From an uncultured Clostridiaceae bacterium (GTDB lineage Bacteria; Bacillota; Clostridia; Oscillospirales; Ruminococcaceae), in assembly GCA_946411985.1 (NCBI GenBank), contig CAMKFY010000008.1, forward strand, positions 1 through 22,150: a stretch of 22,150 nucleotides of DNA, in the 5' to 3' direction. The notes below the pieces were generated by a model. It made no database searches and was not told the DNA's origin. It worked only from the letters and a program-made list of their open reading frames with translations. Position 1 is the first letter of the stretch. Each line of letters opens with the position of its first letter. The translations under genes were made by a program, and so were the position numbers. Positions 15,948-22,150 of the stretch are shown here, one piece after another.

Positions 15948-16328
15948 GTGACAGAATACAAAGATGTAGTTGAAATTGTGGAAGGTATAAAGGGCTTAAC
16001 GGTTTTAGATTTAAATAAATTGGTTAAGTGTTTGGAGGAGGAGTTTGGTGTTTCTGCTGTAGCTGCGGCTATGGTTGGCGCTGCTGGTGGCGCTGGGGGC
16101 GCTGCAGAAGTTGAAAAGAGCGAATTTGATGTTGTTGTGGCAGAAGTGGGCAATACTAAGATGGCTCTTATAAAGGCGGTTAAAGATTTAACTGGGGTTG
16201 GCTTAAAGGAGGCCAAAGCGTTGGTTGATGGGTTTCCTGGAGTTGTTAAGGCTAAGGTGCCAGACGCTGAGGCACAGGAAATGAAAGCTAAATTGGAAGA
16301 AGCTGGGGCTAAGGTAGAGTTAAAGTAG
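15948..16328 (+). CDS. rplL: 50S ribosomal protein L7/L12
   Basis: Acidic stalk protein that recruits translation GTPases. The N-terminal dimerisation domain (EIVEGIKGLTVLDLNKLVKCLEEEFGV), an Ala/Gly-rich hinge and the C-terminal domain (EFDVVVAEVGNTKMALIKAVKDLTGVGLKEAKALVDG) are intact. The start is GTG at 15948, 9 nt after AGGGAG; the ATG at 15939 touches the ribosome-binding site and is unlikely. 126 aa is slightly longer than the usual 120-124. It lies 46 nt after rplJ. It is followed by tRNA genes, not by rpoB. Confidence 0.96.
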   Translation: MTEYKDVVEIVEGIKGLTVLDLNKLVKCLEEEFGVSAVAAAMVGAAGGAGGAAEVEKSEFDVVVAEVGNTKMALIKAVKDLTGVGLKEAKALVDGFPGVVKAKVPDAEAQEMKAKLEEAGAKVELK

Positions 16329-16384
16329 TTTTGGTTGTTTAAAAGTGTGTTTAGCAAGGCTTTGATTGTGGTGCTTTTAGTTGG

Positions 16385-16461
16385 GGCGATATAGCTCAGT
16401 TGGCTAGAGCGTGCGGTTCATACCCGTAAGGTCGCTGGTTCAAACCCAGCTATCGCTACCA
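16385..16461 (+). tRNA. tRNA-Met (CAT), elongator type
   Basis: 77-nt cloverleaf with CCA encoded. The acceptor GGCGATA pairs with TATCGCT (a G-U at the first pair), the D stem is GCTC/GAGC, and the anticodon loop TTCATAC shows CAT. The anticodon stem does not have the three G-C pairs typical of an initiator, and the sequence resembles firmicute elongator tRNA-Met. Confidence 0.93.
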
Positions 16462-16466
16462 TGTTT

Positions 16467-16541
16467 GGCCTGTTAGTCAAGAGGTTAAGACGTCGCCCTT
16501 TCACGGCGGAAACGCGGGTTCAATTCCCGCACAGGTCACCA
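16467..16541 (+). tRNA. tRNA-Glu (TTC)
   Basis: 75-nt cloverleaf with encoded CCA, only 5 nt after tRNA-Met. Acceptor GGCCTGT/ACAGGTC, anticodon stem CGCC/GGCG around CTTTCAC (anticodon TTC), T arm GCGGGTTCAATTCCCGC. Confidence 0.94.
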
Positions 16542-16607
16542 CTTGTTCAGAATATATGTGTTTTTGTGTTGCGGTTTAATTTTGTGCAAGTTTTTATTTA
16601 TGAGTTT

Positions 16608-16682
16608 TCCTCCTTAGCTCAGTGGTAGAGCACACGGCTGTTAACCGTGCGGTCGTTGGTTCGAGCCCAACAGGGGGAGCCA
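16608..16682 (+). tRNA. tRNA-Asn (GTT), copy 1
   Basis: 75-nt cloverleaf with encoded CCA. Acceptor TCCTCCT/AGGGGGA (one U-G pair), anticodon loop CTGTTAA with GTT, T loop TTCGAGC. Identical to copy 2 located 190 nt downstream. Confidence 0.94.
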
Positions 16683-16797
16683 TGTGGGCTGTATGTTGGC
16701 TTTAATTTGTAGATTGGTTTGTTTAGAGTTTTATATGCAGCCTTTCGAGTTTTGTTTAGTTTTATGGTTTTGGCAGAGTTTCAGTCAGGTTATATAT
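16683..16797 (+). other. Spacer between the two tRNA-Asn copies
   Basis: 115 nt of T/G-rich sequence with no gene, promoter or hairpin that I can support. It does not resemble the spacer before copy 1. Confidence 0.4.
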
Positions 16798-16872
16798 TCC
16801 TCCTTAGCTCAGTGGTAGAGCACACGGCTGTTAACCGTGCGGTCGTTGGTTCGAGCCCAACAGGGGGAGCCA
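16798..16872 (+). tRNA. tRNA-Asn (GTT), copy 2
   Basis: Base-for-base identical to the tRNA at 16608-16682. Identity stops within about one base outside both tRNA ends, so only the tRNA unit itself is duplicated or kept identical. Confidence 0.94.
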
Positions 16873-16911
16873 TTTAGAGTTTTAATTACTTAGCTTAAAA
16901 GAGGGGTAGCA

Positions 16912-18174
16912 ATGCGTTTAAGAAGAATGGGAGTGAAAACTAGGCATTCTAGGAAAGATGCGGATTTGGTTTCGCAGGAGCTGTTGTTTCAATCTTCTCA
17001 GCTTAGGCGTCATGCTGCTGGTGTGTATGGTTTTGGCAATATTTTAACAAAGGCGAGGAATAATGTTGTTAGTTTAATTCGCCGTTTTTTAGATAGTTAT
17101 GGTTGTGCTGAGGTGAGTTTGCCTGTTATGCAGCCGAAGTCTTTGTGGTTGGCTTCTGGAAGATGGGATACTTATAGCAGTTCTAAGCAGATGTATAGTT
17201 TTTTAGGTAGAACTGGTGAGTATTGTTTAGCTCCAACTGGTGAGGAGATAGTGTTAGATTTTGTTAAAGATTTTATAATTTCTTATAAAGATTTGCCAAT
17301 TAATATATATCAAATTGGGAATAAATATAGAGATGAAATAAGGGTTCGTGGTGGTATTTTTAGGAGTAAAGAATTCCTAATGAAAGATGGTTATAGTTTT
17401 CATGCCACATTTGATGATATGGTGCACGAGTATGAGTCTATGCGGGAGTGCTATTTTAAGATATTTTCTGCGCTTGGTTTGGATGTAGTGGCTGTAGAGG
17501 CTTGTAATAGTAATATGGGGGGCAAGGTTTCGCATGAGTTTATGTGCGTGGCTCCAACGGGCGAAGATAAAATTTTGGTTAGTTCTGACAGCTCCTTAGT
17601 GTTTAATGAGGAAGTTTTGGAAGACGAGGTGGTTTTAGATAAATTGAGGGCTGAGTATGGTTCTTTAGATATATCTAAATTTCGGAAGGTTAATGCTATA
17701 GAGTTAGGTCATATTTTTCAATTAGGAACTTTTTACTCGGAGCGAATGGGTGGAGTTTTTATTGATGAGTTTGGAGCTGAAAAAAATTATTACATGGGTT
17801 GTTATGGCATCGGTGTTAACAGGTTGCTTGGTGCAATATGTGAGGTTAATTACGATGAGCAGGGTTTGGTGTGGCCTGTGGTGGTGGCGCCATATGTTTG
17901 TGCTTTGGTTTGTGCTCCGGGAAATTTGGAGAGCGGCGAAGAAGTTTATTCATATTTGAAGGCTAATGGTGTTTCTGTTGTTTTTTTTGATAAAGATGCC
18001 ACTTTTGGCGAAAATATGAAAGATGCTAAGCTGTTGGGTTTCCCTTATGTTGTAATAGTTGGTAGGAGGTTTGTTGAGTCTAAGGTGCTCGAGTTAGAGT
18101 GTAGGCGCACTGGAGAAAAGCATTTTATTTCTATGAATGAGGTTGTGGGGTTTTTTTCTAATTGTGGCGGTTAA
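16912..18174 (+). CDS. proS: Prolyl-tRNA synthetase, short form without editing insertion
   Basis: Class II synthetase that charges tRNA-Pro. Motif 2 region KYRDEIRVRGGIFRSKEFLMKDGYSF (about 138-163) and motif 3 GCYGIGVNRLLGAI (296-309) are intact, as are SGRWDTY, LAPTGEE and the C-terminal anticodon-binding domain from about residue 325. The protein has 420 aa, against about 570 for standard bacterial ProRS. The missing part lies between motifs 2 and 3: after SHEFMCVAPTGEDKI there are only about 40 residues before IELGHIFQLG, where the YbaK-like cis-editing domain of about 180 residues normally sits. AGAGGGG precedes the ATG. It lies 39 nt after the second tRNA-Asn and ends at a hairpin terminator. 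Similar short ProRS proteins are known in other lineages such as Alphaproteobacteria, so activity is expected, but Ala-tRNA-Pro editing would depend on another protein. Confidence 0.93.
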   Translation: MRLRRMGVKTRHSRKDADLVSQELLFQSSQLRRHAAGVYGFGNILTKARNNVVSLIRRFLDSYGCAEVSLPVMQPKSLWLASGRWDTYSSSKQMYSFLGRTGEYCLAPTGEEIVLDFVKDFIISYKDLPINIYQIGNKYRDEIRVRGGIFRSKEFLMKDGYSFHATFDDMVHEYESMRECYFKIFSALGLDVVAVEACNSNMGGKVSHEFMCVAPTGEDKILVSSDSSLVFNEEVLEDEVVLDKLRAEYGSLDISKFRKVNAIELGHIFQLGTFYSERMGGVFIDEFGAEKNYYMGCYGIGVNRLLGAICEVNYDEQGLVWPVVVAPYVCALVCAPGNLESGEEVYSYLKANGVSVVFFDKDATFGENMKDAKLLGFPYVVIVGRRFVESKVLELECRRTGEKHFISMNEVVGFFSNCGG

Positions 18175-18214
18175 GTGGCTTCTGGTTGCGGTTTGTGTTT
18201 TGAAAGTAATAAAA

Positions 18215-18255
18215 AATAATCATCACAGCTTATAGTTGCGATGATTATTCTTTTT
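18215..18255. terminator. Hairpin terminator between proS and the amidase gene, probably bidirectional
   Basis: AATAATCATC (18215-18224) and GATGATTATT (18240-18249) form a perfect 10-bp stem with a 15-nt loop. On the plus strand CTTTTT follows; on the minus strand TTTT followed by ATTAC continues from the stem. It sits between two convergent genes. Confidence 0.8.
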
Positions 18256-18272
18256 GGGTTTGTTAAAAATAA

Positions 18273-19808
18273 TTAGGCAATGGGAATCTTTTTAATTTTC
18301 TTGTTTTTGGTTTTTGCGGTGGAAGTTTTCTTATTTTCATGATTAATTTCTTGAGGTTTGCATTTTATGTCTTTATATTCCACGCCAAAATACTCACAAA
18401 AAGACATTGCTATAGCTTTAGCGAAAGCTTCTTGTATTTTGTCGTTTAAAAATGCTTTTAATATATGTGGGTTACTGAGGTATTCTTCTTCCACGAATAC
18501 TAGTGCGTGGTTTACAAATTCCTTCAATTTTATTTCATTTTCCTCCCCTAAGTGGCACATTGCCCAATCTTCTATTTTAACTTTGCTAATGTCATAGCTT
18601 TTGTTTAATTTTATGCCATTTTTATTCACTAATTTTATTAATTTTTTGTGTGGAACTTTGAAATTTTTAAACAAAATTTCTGCAAAAGTTTTGCTATTTT
18701 CAACGAGTTGTTTGGAAGTTTTTTTGGTTATTTCATAAAATATAACACTGCCAAAGAACTTGCTGTCTGAGCTGTAGTCGTGGTGTAGGCATAGGCAGTT
18801 AACTTTCGCTTTTTTTGTTATTTTTTGCATTTCCTTAATAAGCGTTTTCATGCAAACTGCGTAGGCGTCTACTACTCTAAATTTTTCAATATTGCCTATT
18901 ATTGGTGGCCGTCCTTCAAAAATAATATGTAGATTTTTTTTATTTGGCAGTTTATTAAGGTCTATGCCGCTATATTTTAAATTGCAAACAACATACACCT
19001 GAAAATCGTTATGTAATAGTTTTTCTATTATTTTTTTTGAGATTTTAGCATTTATATTGCATTCTTTAATTTCTTTTCCATTAAAATTATATATTGCGCC
19101 TTTATCTTCAAAACCATGGCCTGGGTTTATAAATGCTACCTTTTCCAATTTTTTAGGGTCTTTAGGGAGTATCTCTTTTATTTTGTCTTTTAATATATAT
19201 TCAACTTCATATTTTTGTATTAATCTGTATACCTCGTCAAAATATTTTATTTCATTTTTTAATTTTTTATTTTGGTCTTCTAATTCCTTCTTTCTTTTTT
19301 CAGACATTTTTTTGTCTTTTTTAATTCTCTCTTTGTTCAAATATATTGTGGAGTTGTTTTTGTTGGTTAGGTCTTCATCTGTGTTGATAGTATATCTGTC
19401 ATTGCCCAACAAAGTTGATATCTTTTCTTCGCTCATATTAAAATAAAAATTCATTGCTTCTTTTGCGCTCAGCCCGTTATCGCAAAGATGTTTAAATAGT
19501 TGTTTTGTTGTTAGAAATTTTTCTTTTATTTTTTTTAGCGAAGGCTCGCTTATTTCTTTGAAAATTTCTGAGTTTTTGCCCTTTTTAAATTGCCAGGGTT
19601 TACTTTTTTTGTTATGTTCATATTCTTTTTTTTGTTTATCTTTCTTCTCCGTTTTATTTGTTGAATTTGTTGAATCACTCTCCTCGGAATATATTTTTGT
19701 GGCATAAGCTCTATTATGTAAATTTTTATTAAAATATGTAGAGGCAAAAATAGCACAAGCAAAGTATAGAATTTTATATTTCCATTTTATTTTACGTATA
19801 AATTTCAT
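18273..19808 (-). CDS. Secreted N-acetylmuramoyl-L-alanine amidase (Amidase_3) with Lys-rich N-terminal region
   Basis: Probable zinc amidase that cuts the bond between MurNAc and the peptide stem in peptidoglycan, or a spore-cortex relative such as CwlD. A basic n-region and hydrophobic core (about 11-26) with AYA near residue 36 form a signal peptide. Residues about 40-215 are charged, Lys/Glu/Asn-rich and partly coiled-coil-like (160-205). The catalytic domain spans about 222-475: NPGHG (H231), E249 in KECNIN, LHHD (H342/H343) and FVEEEYLSN (E440-E442) match the zinc ligands and catalytic Glu of Amidase_3, so the fold looks active. A basic C-terminal tail (about 485-511) follows. 511 aa is long for a single-domain amidase, and the N-terminal region matches no domain I recognise. 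AAGGA lies about 12 nt before the ATG. It stands alone, convergent to proS and divergent from ruvC. Confidence 0.82.
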   Translation of the reverse strand: MKFIRKIKWKYKILYFACAIFASTYFNKNLHNRAYATKIYSEESDSTNSTNKTEKKDKQKKEYEHNKKSKPWQFKKGKNSEIFKEISEPSLKKIKEKFLTTKQLFKHLCDNGLSAKEAMNFYFNMSEEKISTLLGNDRYTINTDEDLTNKNNSTIYLNKERIKKDKKMSEKRKKELEDQNKKLKNEIKYFDEVYRLIQKYEVEYILKDKIKEILPKDPKKLEKVAFINPGHGFEDKGAIYNFNGKEIKECNINAKISKKIIEKLLHNDFQVYVVCNLKYSGIDLNKLPNKKNLHIIFEGRPPIIGNIEKFRVVDAYAVCMKTLIKEMQKITKKAKVNCLCLHHDYSSDSKFFGSVIFYEITKKTSKQLVENSKTFAEILFKNFKVPHKKLIKLVNKNGIKLNKSYDISKVKIEDWAMCHLGEENEIKLKEFVNHALVFVEEEYLSNPHILKAFLNDKIQEAFAKAIAMSFCEYFGVEYKDIKCKPQEINHENKKTSTAKTKNKKIKKIPIA

Positions 19809-20098
19809 TACATCTGTCTTTCCTTTCTATGCTGTATAATACAAAATTAGACAATCTTCTTAGACATTTTAACATAAATTCGCCTAAAATTCTACTAAAA
19901 ACCATAGATATATATATTTATGTACAATTTTTTTCGTTATATATAAAAATTTTGTAATTATTTGTAATATGCGAATATATATTTTTTTAATTTTTGTATA
20001 TATTTTCAAATTTTTTTATTGTAACAAAACTTGCTAAAATGTGCATAGTATGATACACTCAGGGTTGTATTAAAATTACTATCTGGAGTGTAATAATA
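19809..20098. promoter_or_regulatory. Divergent intergenic region, amidase gene / ruvC
   Basis: About 290 nt of AT-rich sequence that must hold promoters for both divergent genes. A possible plus-strand -10 (TATGAT, 20049-20054) is visible, but no -35 at proper distance. I see no gene and no strong hairpin. Confidence 0.4.
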
Positions 20099-20599
20099 TT
20101 GAAGATAATTGGTATAGATCCGGGTTATGCTATAGTAGGTTGGGGAGTTATAAAATATAGTAGTTCGGATTTTTTGGTTTTAGATTATGGCGCTATAAAT
20201 ACTTCGCCAAACATAAAATTTTCTAAAAGGTTAGATATTATTTATAAAGAGCTTTACAACATATTAGCGGTTTACGAGCCTGAGTGTATGTCTATTGAAA
20301 AGCTGTTTTTTTCTGCTAATAAATAAACTGCAATAGATGTTGCTCAAGCGAGGGGCGTTGTTTTGTTGTGTGCCCAAAGTTTTAATATTAATATTTTTGA
20401 ATATGCTCCGGTTCAGGTAAAGCAGGCTGTTACTGGTTATGGTAGAGCAACTAAAAGCCAGGTTATGCAGATGGTTAAAATGTTATTAAAATTAAAATTT
20501 ATGCCAAAACCTGACGATACTGCCGACGCTTTGGCGCTTGCTGTAGCGCATGCACATTCTTCCTGTTCAAGGCTATTTGAGGTAAATAGAAGTATATGA
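20099..20599 (+). pseudogene. ruvC: Holliday-junction resolvase RuvC, interrupted by an in-frame TAA
   Basis: Nuclease that would cut Holliday junctions held by RuvAB. The frame begins at TTG 20099 (KIIGIDPGYAIVGWG), preceded by GGAG 10 nt upstream. It reads to FFSANK, meets TAA at 20324-20326 (codon 76), and continues in the same frame as TAIDVAQARGVVLL to the stop at 20597-20599. Together the parts match the whole length of RuvC (about 166 codons). All four catalytic acids seem present: the Asp in GIDPG, the Glu in SIEKLFF, and Asp residues in KPDDTADALALAVAHAH. The stop stands where relatives often have a Lys (NVKTA-type segment), so a single AAA to TAA change would explain it. As written, the product is 75 residues lacking the C-terminal Asp residues and is inactive, unless the stop is a sequencing error. 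It overlaps ruvA by 4 nt (ATGA). Confidence 0.88.
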
Positions 20600-21210
20600 T
20601 ATATAGTTTAACTGGTGATATTGTTTTTCTAAATAGGTGCGATGGGCATTTTTTATTGGCTTTACAGTGTAAGAGTGGTATATCTTTTGAGGTTAAGGTT
20701 TCTAGTAATACGGCTGATTCTGTTCGTGGTTTAAAAGAGGTCTGTTTATATGTTCATATGGTGTTAAGGGAAAATTTAATGGAGCTGTATGGGTTTTATA
20801 ATGAAATTGAGAAGAGAGTTTTTAAGCTTTTAATATCTGTATCGGGCGTTGGGCCAAGTTTTGCTTTGGCCATACTTTCTACGTTTACGCCGTATGGTTT
20901 TTTGCAGTGTTTAAATTGTGGGGATGTTAATAAGCTTTGTGAATGCAGAGGTATAGGCTCAAAAACTGCTAAAAGAATAATATTAGAGTTAAAAGATAAG
21001 GTTAAAAAATATGATGTTGAAGAAATTTCGCAAAATAGCTGTATTGCGAAGGATGTTGAAGATGCGAATATGTTTAAAGAAGCTGTGGAGGCTTTGTTAG
21101 TTTTGGGTTATAGTAGGAGTGAAGTTTTAAAAGCTGTATATGCGCAAAAAAATGCGGATTCTGTTGAAAACATAGTTAAAGCTGCTCTTTTAGAGCTGTC
21201 TGGTGGTTAG
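20596..21210 (+). CDS. ruvA: Holliday-junction DNA-binding protein RuvA
   Basis: Tetrameric protein that binds four-way junctions and recruits the RuvB motor. An N-terminal OB-like domain (1-63) is followed by ENLMELYGFYNEIEKRVFKLLISVSGVG, with two helix-hairpin-helix motifs (VSGVGPSFALAIL and CRGIGSKTAKRIILEL). The C-terminal domain (EAVEALLVLGYSRSEVLKAV) contacts RuvB. Length 204 aa is normal. The ATG overlaps the ruvC stop as ATGA and there is no separate strong ribosome-binding site, so translation is probably coupled to the end of ruvC. The premature stop in ruvC could therefore lower ruvA expression. Confidence 0.95.
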   Translation: MIYSLTGDIVFLNRCDGHFLLALQCKSGISFEVKVSSNTADSVRGLKEVCLYVHMVLRENLMELYGFYNEIEKRVFKLLISVSGVGPSFALAILSTFTPYGFLQCLNCGDVNKLCECRGIGSKTAKRIILELKDKVKKYDVEEISQNSCIAKDVEDANMFKEAVEALLVLGYSRSEVLKAVYAQKNADSVENIVKAALLELSGG

Positions 21211-21240
21211 TTTTATTGTTTTGTGGAGGTTGAAAAGGTT

Positions 21241-22150
21241 TTGAAGCAGGACGCTTTAAATTGTAAATTTTTGCAACCAACATATAAAAATGAAGACGCA
21301 GAGGTGGAGTTTAGTTTACGGCCTAAAAGTTTGCGTGAGTATGTTGGGCAAAGCAAGTTAAAAGAAAATTTAAATATATATATTAAAGCTGCTAGAAAAA
21401 GGAATGAAGCATTAGATCATGTTTTGCTTTGCGGCCCGCCTGGGCTTGGCAAAACCACTCTTGCAACAATAATTTCTCGCGAGCTTGGTGTTAATATTAA
21501 AATAACTTCTGGCCCAGCAATAGAAAAAACAGGTGATTTAGCGGCATTGCTTTCTGGTTTGAGCAATAATGACGTTTTATTTATAGACGAAATTCACAGG
21601 CTTTCAAGGCAGGTGGAAGAGGTGTTATACCCTGCCATGGAAGATGGTGTGTTAGATATAATAATAGGTAAAGGGCCGAGTGCTAAGTCTTTGCGTTTAA
21701 ATTTATCGCCATTTACGTTGGTTGGAGCCACTACAAGGGCTGGTCAGCTTTCAGCACCACTTAGAGATAGGTTTGGGGTTGTGTTTAGGCTGCAGCTTTA
21801 TAGCAATGATGAGCTTAAAAACATAATACTTCGTAGTGCAAGCTTATTAAATATAGCATGCACTGAAGGTGGCGCGTTGCAGCTTGGTTGCAGAGCAAGA
21901 GGCACTCCACGAATAGCAAATAGGCTTTTAAAAAGAGCTAGAGACTTTGCGCAGGTGTTGGGCAGTGGCGTTATAGATGAGAATATTGTTAATTTAACGC
22001 TAGATAAGCTTGGCGTAGATAGGGTTGGGCTTGAAAGTTTAGATATTAAAATATTAAAGGTTATAGTAGAAAATTATGGCGGTGGGCCTGTTGGCATAGA
22101 TGCTATAAGTTCTTTAATTGGTGAGGAAGCTGTAACTGTAGAAGATGTTT
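21241..22150 (+). CDS. ruvB: Holliday-junction branch-migration ATPase RuvB (cut by window end)
   Basis: Hexameric AAA+ motor that drives branch migration with RuvA. Visible in order over 303 codons: RPKSLREYVGQ start region (27-37), Walker A GPPGLGKTT (65-73), Walker B LFIDEIHR (113-120), sensor 1 GATTRAG (162-168), PLRDRFG (173-179), ARGTPRIANRLLKRARDFAQ, and the beginning of the winged-helix domain (ENYGGGPVGIDAISSLIGEE). The start is TTG at 21241 with GGAGG (21225-21229) 11 nt upstream. An in-frame GTG at 21223 overlaps that site and is less likely. The C-terminal roughly 30-40 residues lie beyond the window. No frameshift or stop is seen, so ruvA and ruvB look intact in contrast to ruvC. 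Confidence 0.95.
   Translation, partial: MKQDALNCKFLQPTYKNEDAEVEFSLRPKSLREYVGQSKLKENLNIYIKAARKRNEALDHVLLCGPPGLGKTTLATIISRELGVNIKITSGPAIEKTGDLAALLSGLSNNDVLFIDEIHRLSRQVEEVLYPAMEDGVLDIIIGKGPSAKSLRLNLSPFTLVGATTRAGQLSAPLRDRFGVVFRLQLYSNDELKNIILRSASLLNIACTEGGALQLGCRARGTPRIANRLLKRARDFAQVLGSGVIDENIVNLTLDKLGVDRVGLESLDIKILKVIVENYGGGPVGIDAISSLIGEEAVTVEDV

Noticed and set aside
15917..16357. A 146-codon minus-strand frame opposite rplL
   Set aside because: Shadow of the repetitive Ala/Gly/Val codons of L7/L12; no independent support.
20324..20326. Reassignment of TAA to a sense codon as explanation of the ruvC stop
   Set aside because: TAA ends many intact genes here at the expected place (proS, ychF, hydF, ferredoxin, rpmG), and no other gene has an internal TAA.
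1..22150. CRISPR arrays, insertion sequences, prophage genes, toxin-antitoxin pairs, rRNA genes
   Set aside because: I looked for direct repeats with regular spacing, transposase-like or phage-like products and rRNA motifs and found none; nearly every coding stretch belongs to a recognised chromosomal family.

Overview
The window is a 22 kb piece of a strongly AT-rich chromosome from a Clostridia-type firmicute. The clues are the [FeFe]-hydrogenase maturases HydG and HydF, a clostridial-type 2[4Fe-4S] ferredoxin, a zinc-ribbon (C+) L33 in front of secE-nusG-rplKAJL, a fused CinA, a YitT/DUF2179 protein and consensus TTGACA/TATAAT promoters. An anaerobic, fermentative, hydrogen-metabolising cell is inferred. 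A nonsense codon in ruvC, a motif-poor ROK regulator and an unusually short prolyl-tRNA synthetase suggest, but do not prove, a genome under reduction, for example in a host-associated lineage.

Layout. (1) 1-2.3 kb, minus strand: the ATPase YchF and a degenerate ROK/NagC-type regulator. (2) 2.5-3.8 kb, plus: CinA. (3) 3.8-6.5 kb, minus: hydG then hydF, preceded by a 12-bp hairpin. (4) 6.7-11.6 kb: a carbohydrate ABC importer. The two permeases and the solute-binding lipoprotein lie on the minus strand under two promoters, and the MsmK/UgpC-type ATPase is divergent on the plus strand. (5) 11.6-12.9 kb, minus: a YitT-family membrane protein and a small ferredoxin with its own promoter and terminator. 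(6) 13.0-16.3 kb, plus: rpmG-secE-nusG-rplK-rplA from one promoter, then rplJ-rplL from a second perfect-consensus promoter. (7) 16.4-18.3 kb, plus: tRNA-Met, tRNA-Glu, two identical tRNA-Asn genes, a short proS and a probably bidirectional terminator. (8) 18.3-19.8 kb, minus: a secreted Amidase_3 cell-wall hydrolase with a lysine-rich spacer. (9) 20.1 kb to the right edge, plus: ruvC (interrupted by TAA), ruvA and ruvB (cut by the window end).

How the parts work together: the importer brings in a sugar; fermentation reduces ferredoxin; HydG and HydF help build the H-cluster of an [FeFe] hydrogenase (the enzyme and HydE are not in this window) that would discharge electrons as H2. The central block is translation and secretion housekeeping, and the right end is Holliday-junction processing. 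I found no clear novel defence system, CRISPR array, prophage or insertion sequence. The most unusual points are the ruvC nonsense codon, the ProRS without its editing insertion, the altered G4 motif of HydF, the hairpin ahead of hydG, and proS with tRNAs where rpoBC would be expected.
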